From: Lethocerus indicus | Lineage: Eukaryota; Arthropoda; Insecta; Hemiptera; Belostomatidae | Reading direction: 5' to 3' | Assembly: GCA_019843655.1 (NCBI GenBank) | Contig: JACDQD010000102.1 | Location: 4,101,501 to 4,165,500, forward strand | DNA: 64,000 nucleotides | Part shown: piece by piece, positions 13,882-25,601 of the stretch | Position numbering within the stretch: position 1 is the stretch's first letter | Layout: each line of letters begins with the position of its first letter | Position numbers and translations under genes: made by a program | Notes under the pieces: generated by a model | The model's input: only the letters and a program-made list of their open reading frames with translations | Told to the model about the DNA's origin: nothing | The model's database searches: none

Positions 13882-13887
13882 TTTATT
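13882..13887 (-). terminator. Poly(A) signal AATAAA (minus), TMEM186
   Basis: TTTATT on the plus strand reads AATAAA on the minus strand, about 125 bp after the TMEM186 stop codon. Confidence 0.5.
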
Positions 13888-14009
13888 CATAATACCTACA
13901 ATGTGAATTAAATCCTCCTATGTAGGACCTGATTCAATAGCAGAATCCAAACGTTAGAATATTGACATAAATATACGAAATAATTTTATTTTTCACTAAC
14001 ATAAATTAT

Positions 14010-15439
14010 TTATAAATGTTTGTCTACATCATATTTGAAAATAGTATTGAAAGCTTCAGTATGAAGTATTTCACCGAAACGAATGCTTAATTTTCTTTCT
14101 TCCTCTGATGAAAATGTGTACACTTTACAGTAAAAGTAGTCAGTCAGATGATTTTTTGAACTTGTTAAAGGTTTAATTTCATCAATACTGAGAACAACAT
14201 CTTTCCTTCTTCCCCAGAAATCAAGATAAGACAATTTCACTTCTTTCAAATCGTGCGTTGTATAAACATACCCTATCATTTGAGTAAATAGCTGGCCAAC
14301 ACCAAACAAGGCAACCGTAGATGCAAAACCTGTAAATACAATTTTTGTATGAAATATAGCCTTACCTCAATATTCTTCCAACTGTAATTAGTTTAATAAG
14401 GTTAATAATACCCAAGAGCAACAGATATGTATTTTCAATTTTTAGGCTCCAAAATATTATATTTTATTTTTTCAGTATTAAAGGATTAGTGTAGTTTGCT
14501 AGAATAAATTTGCCTGGTTGTCATAAGCTCATGACAGGCCACATTCACCTAATTACACCAAACAGAAATAAATAAAGAAATTTAAGATTTTTGTAATACT
14601 GTTACATTGAATCTTATTAATATTCACACAAACACAGAGAGAGCAAATAAGAATTTTATGCATTATATACACAAGGAAAACAATAATGACTGTATGCAGC
14701 ATAAATTATTAATAAAATTAATTATAATATTAATGAAATGTTTTCCACAAATATGGAATGGATTTGAAGAAAACTTCATTAGGAAATCAGTATAATGTTA
14801 CATACCTACAGTACCAAAGACCAATGGTATTGCCTCGCCACACATACCATTTAAATAAAACATTAATGACAGAGGAAATGATCCTCCTATAGCACACAGT
14901 TGTAAGCTCTTTACCTTGTTCAATAATCCACCTACAGTTATAAAAGAAAACCTGGAAAAAGTAAAGAATTGACAAACTGTGAAAACTACATTTAATTAAT
15001 CATTTTTATTTGATCAAAGGAATGGTATAGTATATTAAAATATTTTTTGCCTTTATTATAATCCAGAGGTTTTTTAATTATTATCTTAACTCACAAAAGC
15101 AGTGAAACTTTCAAGTCTTGGCATTATGATGTATACAAACTGATCACTACCAGAGAGTTGGAAGGTATTTAAACTACTTTGCATGAATCTTTTATACTGT
15201 AGAACACTTCGGTGAAGGCCGTAAATAGAGGTTGCACGAGATGATAAGAATAGTGTGAAAATATATTTAATAACTGTAAATAATCTTCAACATAACCTGT
15301 ATACTGGAATGAAGGGCTGAACTTTACTCTCCGAATTGTTCAAACTGGCAGAAGAAAAGTGAGTCGCACCGATTACTCGGATCTTCGAAAGTCCGAGTCC
15401 GCGATTTAATTTAAGACAGGAGAGATTCCGGATGATCAT
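14010..15439 (-). CDS. TMEM186: Transmembrane protein 186, mitochondrial, 3 exons
   Basis: TMEM186 is a mitochondrial inner-membrane protein linked to complex I assembly. Minus-strand exons in transcript order are 15439-15297, 14951-14806 and 14329-14010; phases close to give 202 aa (human 213). Exon 1 starts at MIIRNLSCLK, a basic, hydroxyl-rich leader typical of mitochondrial import, and ends in VY plus two bases of an Arg codon. Exon 2 gives FSFITVGGLLNKVKSLQ, which lines up with human FDAIRTFGFLSRLKLAQ, followed by a hydrophobic hairpin across exons 2 and 3. Exon 3 carries LSYLDFWGRRKDVVL, matching the family signature LNFWGWRQD. An alternative first exon reading about 15090-15210 was discarded because its phase does not fit. 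The gene is convergent with TSC2 and divergent from MRPS30. Confidence 0.9.
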
Positions 15440-16018
15440 TTTTTTAAAGGTATAACCTGCGAAATAACCTGACCCTATTCTACAACATGATAACTCGGGA
15501 AGGTTTCAAAACTGTTCATGTCAACCAACCTTTCCGATCGAAATTTTTGATTACTACGCGTTTATAATTCGAACCCTTGTCAACAAGGATAACGCGCGTG
15601 GTAACATTTTAATCTTAAAACATAACAAATGTTTTCAGCGTGGCTCGCTGAAAGTTCCCAATTGATATCATGTTACCATAAAAATGTCTGCACATTCTGT
15701 AAATAAAAATGGATAATAGAGATAAACATTAATAGTAACGTAACAACGTGTCACTCTTGCAGACCCTAGAGTCATTTTAATGTCTCTTTGATACCTATTC
15801 TTTCAAAACTTCTATTAATTTATATTTCCTTGTACGAATCTTCCTTCTGTAGTCAGTACATTAAAATTCCTCCATTTATACAGAGTGGTCATTTATATCA
15901 CATTGCTTATAGTGGAAGTTTTCAATTCTGTAGGTTATTCTGTACACCGCTGTTTGTGGTATCAATTGTTTAGTCTGTTTTATGAGATTAGTTTAAATTC
16001 TCTTGGTCTGGACTTTTG
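15440..16018. promoter_or_regulatory. Shared head-to-head promoter interval of TMEM186 and MRPS30
   Basis: 579 bp separate the two start codons, which point away from each other. The interval must contain both 5' UTRs and both promoters, so a bidirectional promoter is the simple reading. Both products act in mitochondria. I see no clear TATA box in a sensible position and did not identify specific factor sites. Confidence 0.6.
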
Positions 16019-18981
16019 ATGGCCAAAATAATGTACTGTGCGCTATCGGTGAATGCGGCGAAGAAAATAAATAAAACCAATAATATTTTTCGAATCTACT
16101 TCAAAAATGTCAGTTCCAGTAGTGAATATACGCAGACTCCTCAGTACCCTCCCATCCATAGTCTGACTAAAGAGGCCGTCGCTAAAAGGGACAGGCAGAA
16201 GTTGTATGATAAGTACAAAGCGTTAAATACTGTAGAGGAAAAGCTATTTGCTGTTAACTTGCCAAGGTATTATGGATGGAACAGTCTGATACTGAATGAA
16301 GGGCAATACCCATACAATTTCCTACCATTTGTTCAGCACATAACAAAAACTAGACTAGTCAATACTGATAGAGCAGCATTTCACAATGCTCAGTTAGTAA
16401 ATAGTGAGGAGTGCCAAGAAATACTGGGTAAAATCCGTTCTCAGTTGAAAGAAGCTATTGTTTTTGAAATAAAAGGAAGAAGGTACTGTATCACTTTGAA
16501 AACAGGAATTTACAATTTGTTTAAATTACTAATGTCCTAATTGTACTATATAAGTAATGATAACAAAAATAACTAATATCATTTACCTTTCATTAACCTA
16601 ATTTATCTAGTATATTTTTGTAATCTTTGTAATTTATAATTACAGACACAAACATGAAACTAACGCCATAGATCAAAAGATGTCTGATAGTGAATTGAAA
16701 AATCTGAAAAGTAGTTTTGTGATTGAGCGAATCAATAATATTATAATATCGAATCTGTCTTCCTCTTATCCTCACCTATTTGAATCAATTGTGAGTACAT
16801 ATTTAGGCTGTATGTTCCCCCAACAATTTAACCAAAACTATATCTAAATTATTTAATTTCTATGTGATCAAATTAAGAAATTCACCAGTGACAAGCCTGC
16901 TATGTGAAGACTATGAGTTTGGAACGAATATTCTACAGATTATGGCTTCAAAAAATCAAAAGGGCAGAATAGTAAAATTTAATTAGTATTTTATATTATT
17001 ATTTTATTGTTCCCATATTTTTACTTATTTGTATTGTTATACTTTTTTAATGCAATTTAAAGATTAATGACATAATTATAATTATAAAAATAAGATAGGT
17101 GCATAACATAAATATTTATTTGCCAAGGCTGACTACAAACCTCGAGTAGAAGCATTCTGGTCTGTTGGTGGATTTCATCCCTCTGAAGAACTTTATAACA
17201 AACGAGATGAAGACAAAAAGTTGTCTGAAGATGAGAAGAATGAATGTGTTGATCACTGGATTCAGTACTTTGGCAAACCTATTCTTCAGATGCGGAGCAC
17301 ATTGCCTCTGAATGTATTAAATACAGAATCATTGCAAGAAACTAATCCAGAAAGTGAATTGAAAATACCCATTGAAAATCATGATCCAGCTCTGGCTTAT
17401 GGATTGCAGTTTGAAAGGAGACATGGTACTAATATACCAGGTTTGTCCTTCATTTACTATAATAGTTACTATAATTTTTGTCTTACATTATTGTTATTCA
17501 TTTCTATTTCCCATTTTAATTGAAAACATAATTAGTTGAGCAGATACCTTCAAATTATGTTAGCATTAAATTATGTGTAAGTGAAATATCAAAATGTTGT
17601 TTTGAATGGAATATCTGTGTAAAAACCTTTACTGTTATTTTTTGCAACAGGTTTTTGGCCAGGGGATGTACATGAGTACAGTCTTCTATCCTATCACGGT
17701 AGAGGACATTTATTGGACAGGCCTCCCCACTTTGGCCCAGATGAATGTGAAATGACAATCAATGCTCAAGCTATTCTAGCATCATATTCTTGGCTTCATT
17801 CCCTCGCTTGTTATCAGGGTACTAATCAGAATAATTTACTGAATTTTTATTTTGATGTATTATTATTATTATTTCACTAAAATTCTTTTAAATAATGCTT
17901 CAAATTCACAATTATAGTTTGTTAATGACACTTGTTTGATTTATTGAACTTTCATTATTTATGATCTGTCATTTTACATTCCTTCAATCTTTCAGGTTTC
18001 ACAACGTTCCATGATCTTACATATCCGATGGTAACACAGTCAGTTGTAACAGATGGACAGTATTATTCATTTTTCTTGTATCAGTTGAATACAATGTTGA
18101 TGCATTCTGACAACATTCATACTAATCCGAGAATTAATCTGTGCTTAACTTTACCTACCACCCCTCTCTACAGTCATATAGAAGGAACAGAAATAATTGG
18201 TAATATATTCTTATAATAAATGTACCTTTATAATTGGTAATGGGTTGTTTGAAATTTATTTGCTCTGAAGGTGATAAGTCTGTTTAACTTGTTTATTTTT
18301 ATAGCAAAAAATATTCTTAAACACAAAATATGAACCGGACAAATGCAAATGAATTGGATTCTTGGATATTTGAACAGTTCTTAACTTTTTAATATATCTT
18401 TTAACTATTATAGAGTTAACTGTTTATAAGTTGTCTGTTGTCCCTTAAAATGTGCGTATTAACCTTTTCAAATATTTTGATAGGCTGGGATGAAAATGTT
18501 CTCTGTACTCTTATATCACTCTATCTTAATATTCCACAAGAAAGAGTTGGTGTCTCTATGAAACCATATCTAAATCCTACTGAAAGGTATATATGCAATA
18601 TTGAGGATGAAGAGCGCAGGACTTGGTTACATAATCAATTTAGGCATATGTATAGTAATCGGTAAGTAATCCAGTTCTATCTATCCTTTCAGATTATTTA
18701 CTTTTTAGGATTGATAAATTACAGCCTATGATCTATGTTATAGGCCGAGACACCGTCTTCCTTATGAAATATATGATTGGGAAAGAATTTACAAAATAAA
18801 ATTTGAAACAAGGCCAATGGAAGCTCATATGAGACCTTTTGAATTAGATGCTAACCCTATTGAAGACAGGAAATACTATGAACATATGCCTCCATACATC
18901 CCAAGAAAGTTGAGAAGTAAAAGAAAGCACTGGTCTGGCTGGAGAGCAAAGTTTGCTAAAACTTATTACCCTGATGTTTGA
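16019..18981 (+). CDS. MRPS30: Mitochondrial ribosomal protein S30 (mL65/PDCD9), 7 exons
   Basis: Component of the mitochondrial ribosome, historically named S30 and now placed in the large subunit as mL65. Exons 16019-16482, 16646-16790, 17128-17440, 17651-17818, 17996-18199, 18484-18661 and 18744-18981 join in phase to 569 aa. The N-terminus is rich in Lys, Asn and Ser, as expected of an import leader, and is followed by YPPIHSLTKEAVAKRDR, the conserved entry segment. Diagnostic matches to the human protein are TDGQYYSFFLYQLNT (human TDGKYFSFFCYQLNT), the NPR.N.C segment and a GWDENVL segment matching GFNDDVL. The last exon adds a Tyr/Arg/Lys-rich tail ending KHWSGWRAKFAKTYYPDV, longer than in mammals. 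The start was taken as the ATG at 16019; another ATG follows at residue 5. Confidence 0.93.
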
Positions 18982-19030
18982 AGTGTTTTCTGATAAGTTA
19001 TGTAATATAAAGCAATACATAGGTTTTCTA

Positions 19031-19036
19031 AATAAA
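19031..19036 (+). terminator. Poly(A) signal AATAAA, MRPS30
   Basis: First AATAAA after the stop codon, 50 bp downstream. Confidence 0.5.
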
Positions 19037-19254
19037 TTATTTTATGTTCCTTTAACATGCAGTATAAGTAAGGATAGCACACACTGCAATTTTTTATTGG
19101 TCCACAATTTACCCTTAATCATGATTGTTCAACTCAACTAAATAGTTTAGTTGGAAATGGTTGTACTCACAGTGCTAAAGTGCCTAGTTTCCAGAGCTTG
19201 TCTATCATCAACAGGAGCAGAGGACAATGATTTCCAAGAAAATGATAATTTCCT

Positions 19255-19300
19255 CTGTTGATTTGTGTGGTTCTGTCTCCCCTCGCTGGTTTGGTCTAGA
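19255..19300 (+). repeat. Fragment of dispersed repeat (shared with 34.9 and 48.6 kb)
   Basis: Contains TTCTGTCTCCCCTCGCTGGT followed by TTGGTCTAGA, closely matching the start of the longer copies at 34941 and 48606. Similarity stops after about 45 bp. Confidence 0.5.
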
Positions 19301-20297
19301 AGAAAACTAAAGATACAAGGAATTATTGGATAGATAGTGATAGATAATTACTTGGAATGTGTTACACGTTGCACCGAAAACTATTGGACAGCCAAAAAGA
19401 GTTTTTGTGGTTTATAGAATCAGAACATCAAGCTTCAAAGAGCTTGAGTGTCAAACAACAGCTTTGTATATCTACTATAATTTATTGTTTAAAATGGCTG
19501 AGTATTCTTTGCAACAACAATTTTCTTGTAACAAATAATTTTTATACAGTGTGGGCTGATTTCCATTTGCAGAAATTCATTATTGTTCAGTTTTCTTATG
19601 ATAGCTTGTTAGCTAGCATAAGTATTATCTACAGAATTTTCTGAGTCAAATTGTTTTTTTTCAAGATTCAATTGGATTTACATCATTGGATTGGTGCATA
19701 TATCGTAATTTCTAATTGTAATTGCATTAAACTTATTTTTATGTAGTTTCCTACACGTCTTTCCTACCATTTGAAACATTCCTATCTACTGTCCATATTT
19801 GTAGGAAGATTGATTATTACCAAGAATAAGGTATAAATAGTAATACAATAAAATAAGGTTACCAGAATAATCATAGAAAAAGTTTATGAAAGTAAATAAT
19901 GCATATTAATTTTAACATAATTGAAATTTCATATTGTCTGCAATTTCATTGGTGTAAACAATCGTGCATTCTTTGATTAATTTACTAATGGTGTATTATG
20001 TTATGAATATACATACGTAGAAAATGTTTTCCTCCGCTTTAATTGTGACTAGATTAATCGTAACGTATTTAGATACAGACGATTCAATTTTTCTTTCAAG
20101 TTTTATAATGAAACAAAAAATTATGGAGTTACATAGCTTTTCGCCGTAAGGTAAATTTTAATTGAGCGGGTTGGCGACAGTGCTGTACTGGCAGAAAAGC
20201 TATTTCAGGCGTACACCTTTTATTAAAAATGTTTGGTGGAGATCTTTCGTTGTTTGTTTTGTTATAGTTTACAAGTGATTCCGATCGGTTTAGCAGT

Positions 20298-23200
20298 ATG
20301 TCTTTTAAAAATAACAAAGGTATCGAACTTCTGTTTACGAAGACCAACAGAAATGACAGGTTCAAACAGATGACTAAACAGCAGCAACTGATAGAAGAGA
20401 AGAAACGTCAGATTCAAGAAAAGTTGGAAGATCAAAAGAGGAAAGAAGCCGAAGAAAAATTGAAAAAAATACAATCCAGCGAGCCGAAACCGGGAAAAAA
20501 ATCATTGGGCCTACCGTCTTCGAGGTGGAAAAGGTAGGGCTATATAACTCATGTTTTCTGTGATAATTCGTAAGGTTTATGTTTTACGTATATCCCGTTG
20601 TTTTGGCTAATTTATAACTAGTTATCTAATGAAGCTGTAAATTTAAACCAAATGTCTGTGAAATGAAATGACTTTAATGTTTCTTTTTTAGTAATTTTTC
20701 TAAAAGCCAGAGTAAGAGTAACGACAGTGATCAATCTCACAGCCATGGTAATATTTTTACAAATGATGGAACATTTCTGGATCAGTTTCGTAAACTTTCT
20801 GGTATTGAAGGTGAGAGGATTATTATGAGAAACATATGATAGTGTATTATTAAATATGTAGTTAAAAACCAAAATTTAATGACTTTTTTTAATTAGTTGC
20901 AAAAGGAAACCAAATGAATGATAAAAGTTCAAAGGATAGTTCAGGAAGGAAGAATTCAAGTGGAAGAGAAGACCATAAGAGGGAAAGATCACGTGACCGA
21001 AGTAAGGACCTTCAGAATTTAGATTTGTTCTTAACAATTCGGTGCTTAATTATTATGTATACAATGACCTATGTTTGGGTTCTTGTTTGTTGTGTAAGCA
21101 CTCCATTTTATGTCAATACTTCATTGAACTGAGTTTTGTTATACAGAAACTGTTTTGGTTTATAGTACTTATTTATATTCAAGAACAGAATTTTCTAATA
21201 TCACTAGAGTTTGATGTTATTTGTACAGTTGTCCTTTATTTTACGGTACTCGGTCAGTGTTCTTAATCGGTAAATAATTTTGTCGTTTAATGTGAAAACA
21301 GAGACCATAGAATAATTAGGTCTTCCGTTTGCCTTGGATTATATAAAGATTAAAATTAATCGATGTAGTAGTTTTATTTTAATATTCACTATCTGAGACT
21401 TGGAGATATGTACTGTAGATGATACTGATTTATTTCAAGGTCAGTCAGCTTATTTTGAAAAAATGCATGAAACTTCCTAGGAACATTATCATACAATAAC
21501 AACTTTAACATATCTGACAGCTTCGGCAAAGAGTCGTTATTTATGGGTCTTATTATAGTAGATTGTTAGTAATTAGCTGGTTATGTTTATTTTCCTACTA
21601 CAGTTCCAAGATCCACGTTGAGTTAGATTAAGGGTTTCTTTAACTTTTTTCTTAGGAGTTATTTTTTCCTAGGTGGAGACAGAAGAAGGAACAGGGAGAA
21701 CAGCAACGAAAGACGAGAAAGGCGACGTGAAGAAAGGCATAGGGACAGATGGTCGGATAGGAGGGAACATTCTGGATCACCGTCAAAATCTAATTCATTA
21801 GACGGTCAGAACTCTTCACAACAGGCAACTTATAACAGTTCGTATTATCAAACCGAGGAAGAGCAGCTATCACAGTTTGGAAATGCTATAAGTACTTCGT
21901 TGATTCGTTCACCGTCACCCGTCGCCCCTTACTCGATACCTCCGCCTTCGCCTCTGCTGCCCCAGTCTATACCCCCGCCCAACCCTCTGCCTCCGCACAG
22001 CATCCCACCTCCATCGCCTCTGGTCCCTCAGACGATTCCTCCACCGAGCCCGCTCGCCCCGCACGACATCCCTCGTCCTCCGCCCCCAACCTGCCCTCCA
22101 CCAGCCCCCTCCGCCTCCCCGCCACCTCCCTTCCCTCCCCTCCCCTCCCGCATCATACTCGACATCCGGCTCTTCTTTTATGAACGGTGTGGACGTGTGC
22201 ACGCCTCCTCCCCCTTTGGGGCTCCACCAGGAGATGCTCCCTCTGCCGCCGCCGCCGCCGCATCCTCCACACTCCTCTCATGACTCGGAGTCTGCGTCTG
22301 TGCGATCCCAACCTTTAGCCACACAAGGTAATTCGGCTAGTAGCCGCCAATTTTTATTCCTTTTATTCATTTTTGTAACCGGCATCAAATTCTGTCACTG
22401 TAATGTTTTCTATTTTCTAATGTTTTAAAAACTATTAATTATCCTCAGAATGGTATTCCTTTTGAAAATGGGAATTATAGTTTAAGAATGTTTTTTGTTG
22501 TGATATTTATGATAATAAAATTTTTGACAGATTTATTTGTCAGTTTTTGAGATAAATATCATTTTTGAAAATTTCAAATTAGGTGTTAATGGGTTCTGTT
22601 TAAGATCTCTTCACTAGCCAAAATAGACTGGGAATTTAGGTAGTGATGATAAATAGTAATTATCCTATCCATGAGGCTGGATTTAGTCACTATCAACCTG
22701 AAAAGTATTACTATTAAAACTAGGCAAAAAAATTTTTTGTGGAATGAAACAGTTTGAATCCATTTGTGTTTGATTATTCTTTATTCAAATTGGCGGGGGT
22801 TATATTTCCTTATGTTTCTTTTTCTGTGCATTATTACAATGTACAACATGCATAAATGTTCCAACTCGTATTTCTTTTGAGAATTACACTCAGTTCTGAG
22901 TGAAACCACGAAAATGGCCTTATATCCCGAATTTTCCCATTTTGTAACCGAGCAAACTGGACCCATAATGTAGAAATTTGATAAATATGGAATAGATGGT
23001 TGACTCGAGTTTACTAGTTCCTGCAGACATAAACCAGGGCCATCCAGAGTCTCCAGATGATGCATCCAGTATAAAAAAAGAGCCTGCTGAATTGGATGAC
23101 GAAAATAATCAATTGTAAGTTCATATTTCTTCATATTTATTTCTATTACCTATTAGTTATTTCAAATTGATTGACTAGTTAATGATTTTTTAAATTAATA

Positions 23201-25601
23201 ATAAGGCACTTTATCTGATATTAATGTTTTCAAAGACAGTGCTTCAATTTTTGTTTACACTTTCAACAAAAATATTTTTTAGGGTGAAAGAAGAATTTGA
23301 TCAGCATGACACTGAAGAATGTCCCCTCTCCATTAAGAAAGAAGAAGATTACGATTTTGATATAAAATTGGAGCATGAAACTGAAAAAATGAGAGCAGGT
23401 ATTTTATAATAAACTTGTAGCACCTAATTGCAACCCTTGATTATTGGGTGAGCCTGTACACTTAATAAATGCTTATATCTACACCTGATACTATAGTTAA
23501 AAAATTTAAATTCTTAGTTAAGATTATTTGCAATTTGTGTTCATAAAATATTATGCGCGTTGCAGAACGTGTCGCAAAACGGAAAAGTCGATGGGGAGAT
23601 TCATCTGGATTACCTTCAGTTCCAGTTCCTCCAGTAAAACTTGTTTCACCTGTTACCCTGAGCACTACCCCTACTATTAGTGTTACAGGTTAGAAGTGTA
23701 TTGTTTTAATAATTTTAACTAAATTTAACAACAAATTTGATGACTTTAGTTTGAAATAAAATTTTTATTTCTTAGGAATGTCTGGACATATGATAAGTAA
23801 AGTGACTCGCTCTGACCCGGGTCTGTTACAGTATACAATGAATTCATATAGAACTACCAACTTATCTGAAGAAGATTGGAAGAAAGCAGAAGATAATTAC
23901 AAGGTTATACAAATCAATTATAATTTATTGCGGATGTATTTTTCTGTGTTAGGTAGACTATTAATATTCTGAAACCTCATCTGAATGCGATACATTTGAT
24001 CATTTTTTTCACTGGAAATATAGGATTTAATTTTATAATCATGGCATGATTTACATTGTTTGAATTAGATTCATTTGCTGTATCAAGATATGATGCGTAA
24101 AAAAGCTGAAGTTGAACGTCTTACTGCTCGGGGGAAACATAAATATGAATACGACAGTGATGAAGAAGTGGATGGTGGAACTTGGGAACATAAAGCAAGG
24201 GAAAAAGAGATGTTGGCAACAAGGGAATGGGCAGAGTCGCTTACTGAAGCGGCCAAAGGCAAACATCATATTGGTGATTTTCTTCCACCAGAAGAACTGA
24301 AGAAATTTTTAGAAAAAGTAAGCCAAAGCAGTATATACTCAAGAAGAAATGAAGAAATGTGAAAAAAATGTTTTGTAGGATTTTTATTATTAAAAATTGT
24401 AGAGAACAATAAATTGTATACTCTAAAGTCAAATTATTTGTTAACTATTGCAGACCTTAACACTAAAATATTATTTTTAGATTATTCTGGTTATTTGGTT
24501 TTTCTTAGAAATAAGAGACAAATTTACTAATTTTCCTACTCTTTATATGAATTATTAGAAAATTTTCATATAGTGTTCTCCAAAACTTGTTCGCTAATAT
24601 ATTTTAATGTTTTTTCTTTTTAGTACAATGCTTTAAAGGGTGGACAACAACCAGATTTGTCAGACTACAAAGAATTTAAGCTAAAGGAAGATAACAAAGG
24701 TTTCCAGATGTTACAAAAATTGGGTTGGTCTGAAGGACAAGGTTTGGGTTCCGATGGATCTGGAATTGTTGATCCTGTAAATAAGTAAGATGTCTATATT
24801 TTTTCTATATTTATTTTCATAATAAAAATATTACTTATATGATTTTAATATTTTGTTTTTTATACATTTTACTTCTAAATTTTTGGTGATAATTAAAAAT
24901 CATTTATACAGAAATATTAATGTAATAAATCATAAAAATGTGCATCAGTGGCATATTAAATAAAATGATTTTTTTCCCACAAGCCATTTATGAAAATCTG
25001 ATTTCAATACATTATTATTTTGTTAATATTTATGAACTAAATTTATCTGTTTAAGAGCTAAAACAAGGGACACAAATCAAGGATTGGGTGTTGTTCGACC
25101 CGATGATGTTGCTGGTAGTGATGACGAATACGATGCTTACAGAAAACGAATGATGCTTGCATACAGATTTAGGCCAAATCCATTGGTTAGTATGCATATG
25201 GATTGATATATTTTACTGTTCCTCTAGACTAGACATTTCCAGTATTTCCTTGTAGAGTTCTTTGGGCTAATATTGAACGTTCATAACTTTTATGCATTGT
25301 CTTGTCGGTTATTAATTTATCTTACTATTAGTTTTTCTTCAGGGTTATAAATAAGTGATTTCAACACATTACTTGACATGGTATTGCCAATCAAAGTCTG
25401 TTTATGTGAATTTTACTGATTCAAAATTTCTAATTTGTTTAAGTAGTTTAATTATTGTGAAAAACCTATATTTGATTCATTCCACAGTGGTAAAAAAAAT
25501 TGTTTTTCATAAACTGATTTAACCTTATAGCCTAGTTTTTAATACCATTTTAAAAATACCTATCCTTTTTTCAGAATAATCCAAGGAGGCCGTATTATTG
25601 A
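20298..25601 (+). CDS. SUGP1: SUGP1-like splicing factor (G-patch), 12 exons; apparent frame break in exon 4
   Basis: SUGP1 (SF4) works in branch-site recognition and engages a DEAH helicase through its G-patch. Exons: 20298-20533, 20692-20810, 20897-21001, 21673-22327, 23027-23114, 23283-23398, 23566-23688, 23776-23903, 24069-24317, 24624-24784, 25056-25185, 25575-25601. They give 711 aa if one base is removed within exon 4. Recognisable parts are the N-terminal [24 protein letters not shown], the basic [42 protein letters not shown], the G-patch (about residues 630-675, [11 protein letters not shown]), and the C-terminal [20 protein letters not shown], identical in human. Exon 4 encodes an RS/RE-rich stretch and a proline-rich repeat. 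No SURP domain is visible, although human SUGP1 has two. The identity is firm from the C-terminal half. Confidence 0.9.
21927..22091 (+). repeat. Five 33-bp coding repeats (11-residue proline-rich motif) in SUGP1 exon 4
   Basis: The frame reads five tandem copies of P-[Y/Q/H]-[S/T/D]-I-P-P-P-[S/N]-P-L-x; the fifth copy is diverged ([11 protein letters not shown]). The copies differ at many synonymous sites, which suggests an old, selected repeat rather than a fresh slippage product. Confidence 0.75.

Larger units (their letters stand above)
18982..20297. other. Intergenic between MRPS30 and SUGP1
   Basis: AT-rich. It holds the MRPS30 3' UTR, a short fragment of a dispersed repeat (19255-19300) and the SUGP1 upstream region. 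A plus-strand ORF at 19357-19644 lacks an ATG at its start and shows no family resemblance. Confidence 0.6.

Noticed and set aside
15090..15210. A different first exon for TMEM186 (reading ...SDQFVYIMPRLESFTAF before a strong GTGAGT donor).
   Set aside because: Its phase cannot join exon 2, whereas 15439-15297 gives an ATG, a mitochondrial leader, and the correct VYR-F junction.
19357..19644. 95-codon plus-strand ORF between MRPS30 and SUGP1.
   Set aside because: No ATG at its start, AT-rich composition, hydrophobic biased peptide without family likeness, and no splice-compatible neighbours.
21915..22202. Minus-strand Arg/Gly-rich ORF.
   Set aside because: It is the complement of the proline-repeat coding region of SUGP1.
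22781..23134. 117-codon ORF on the minus strand overlapping SUGP1 intron 4 and exon 5.
   Set aside because: No recognisable motif, and it covers a real exon of the other strand; an antisense shadow.
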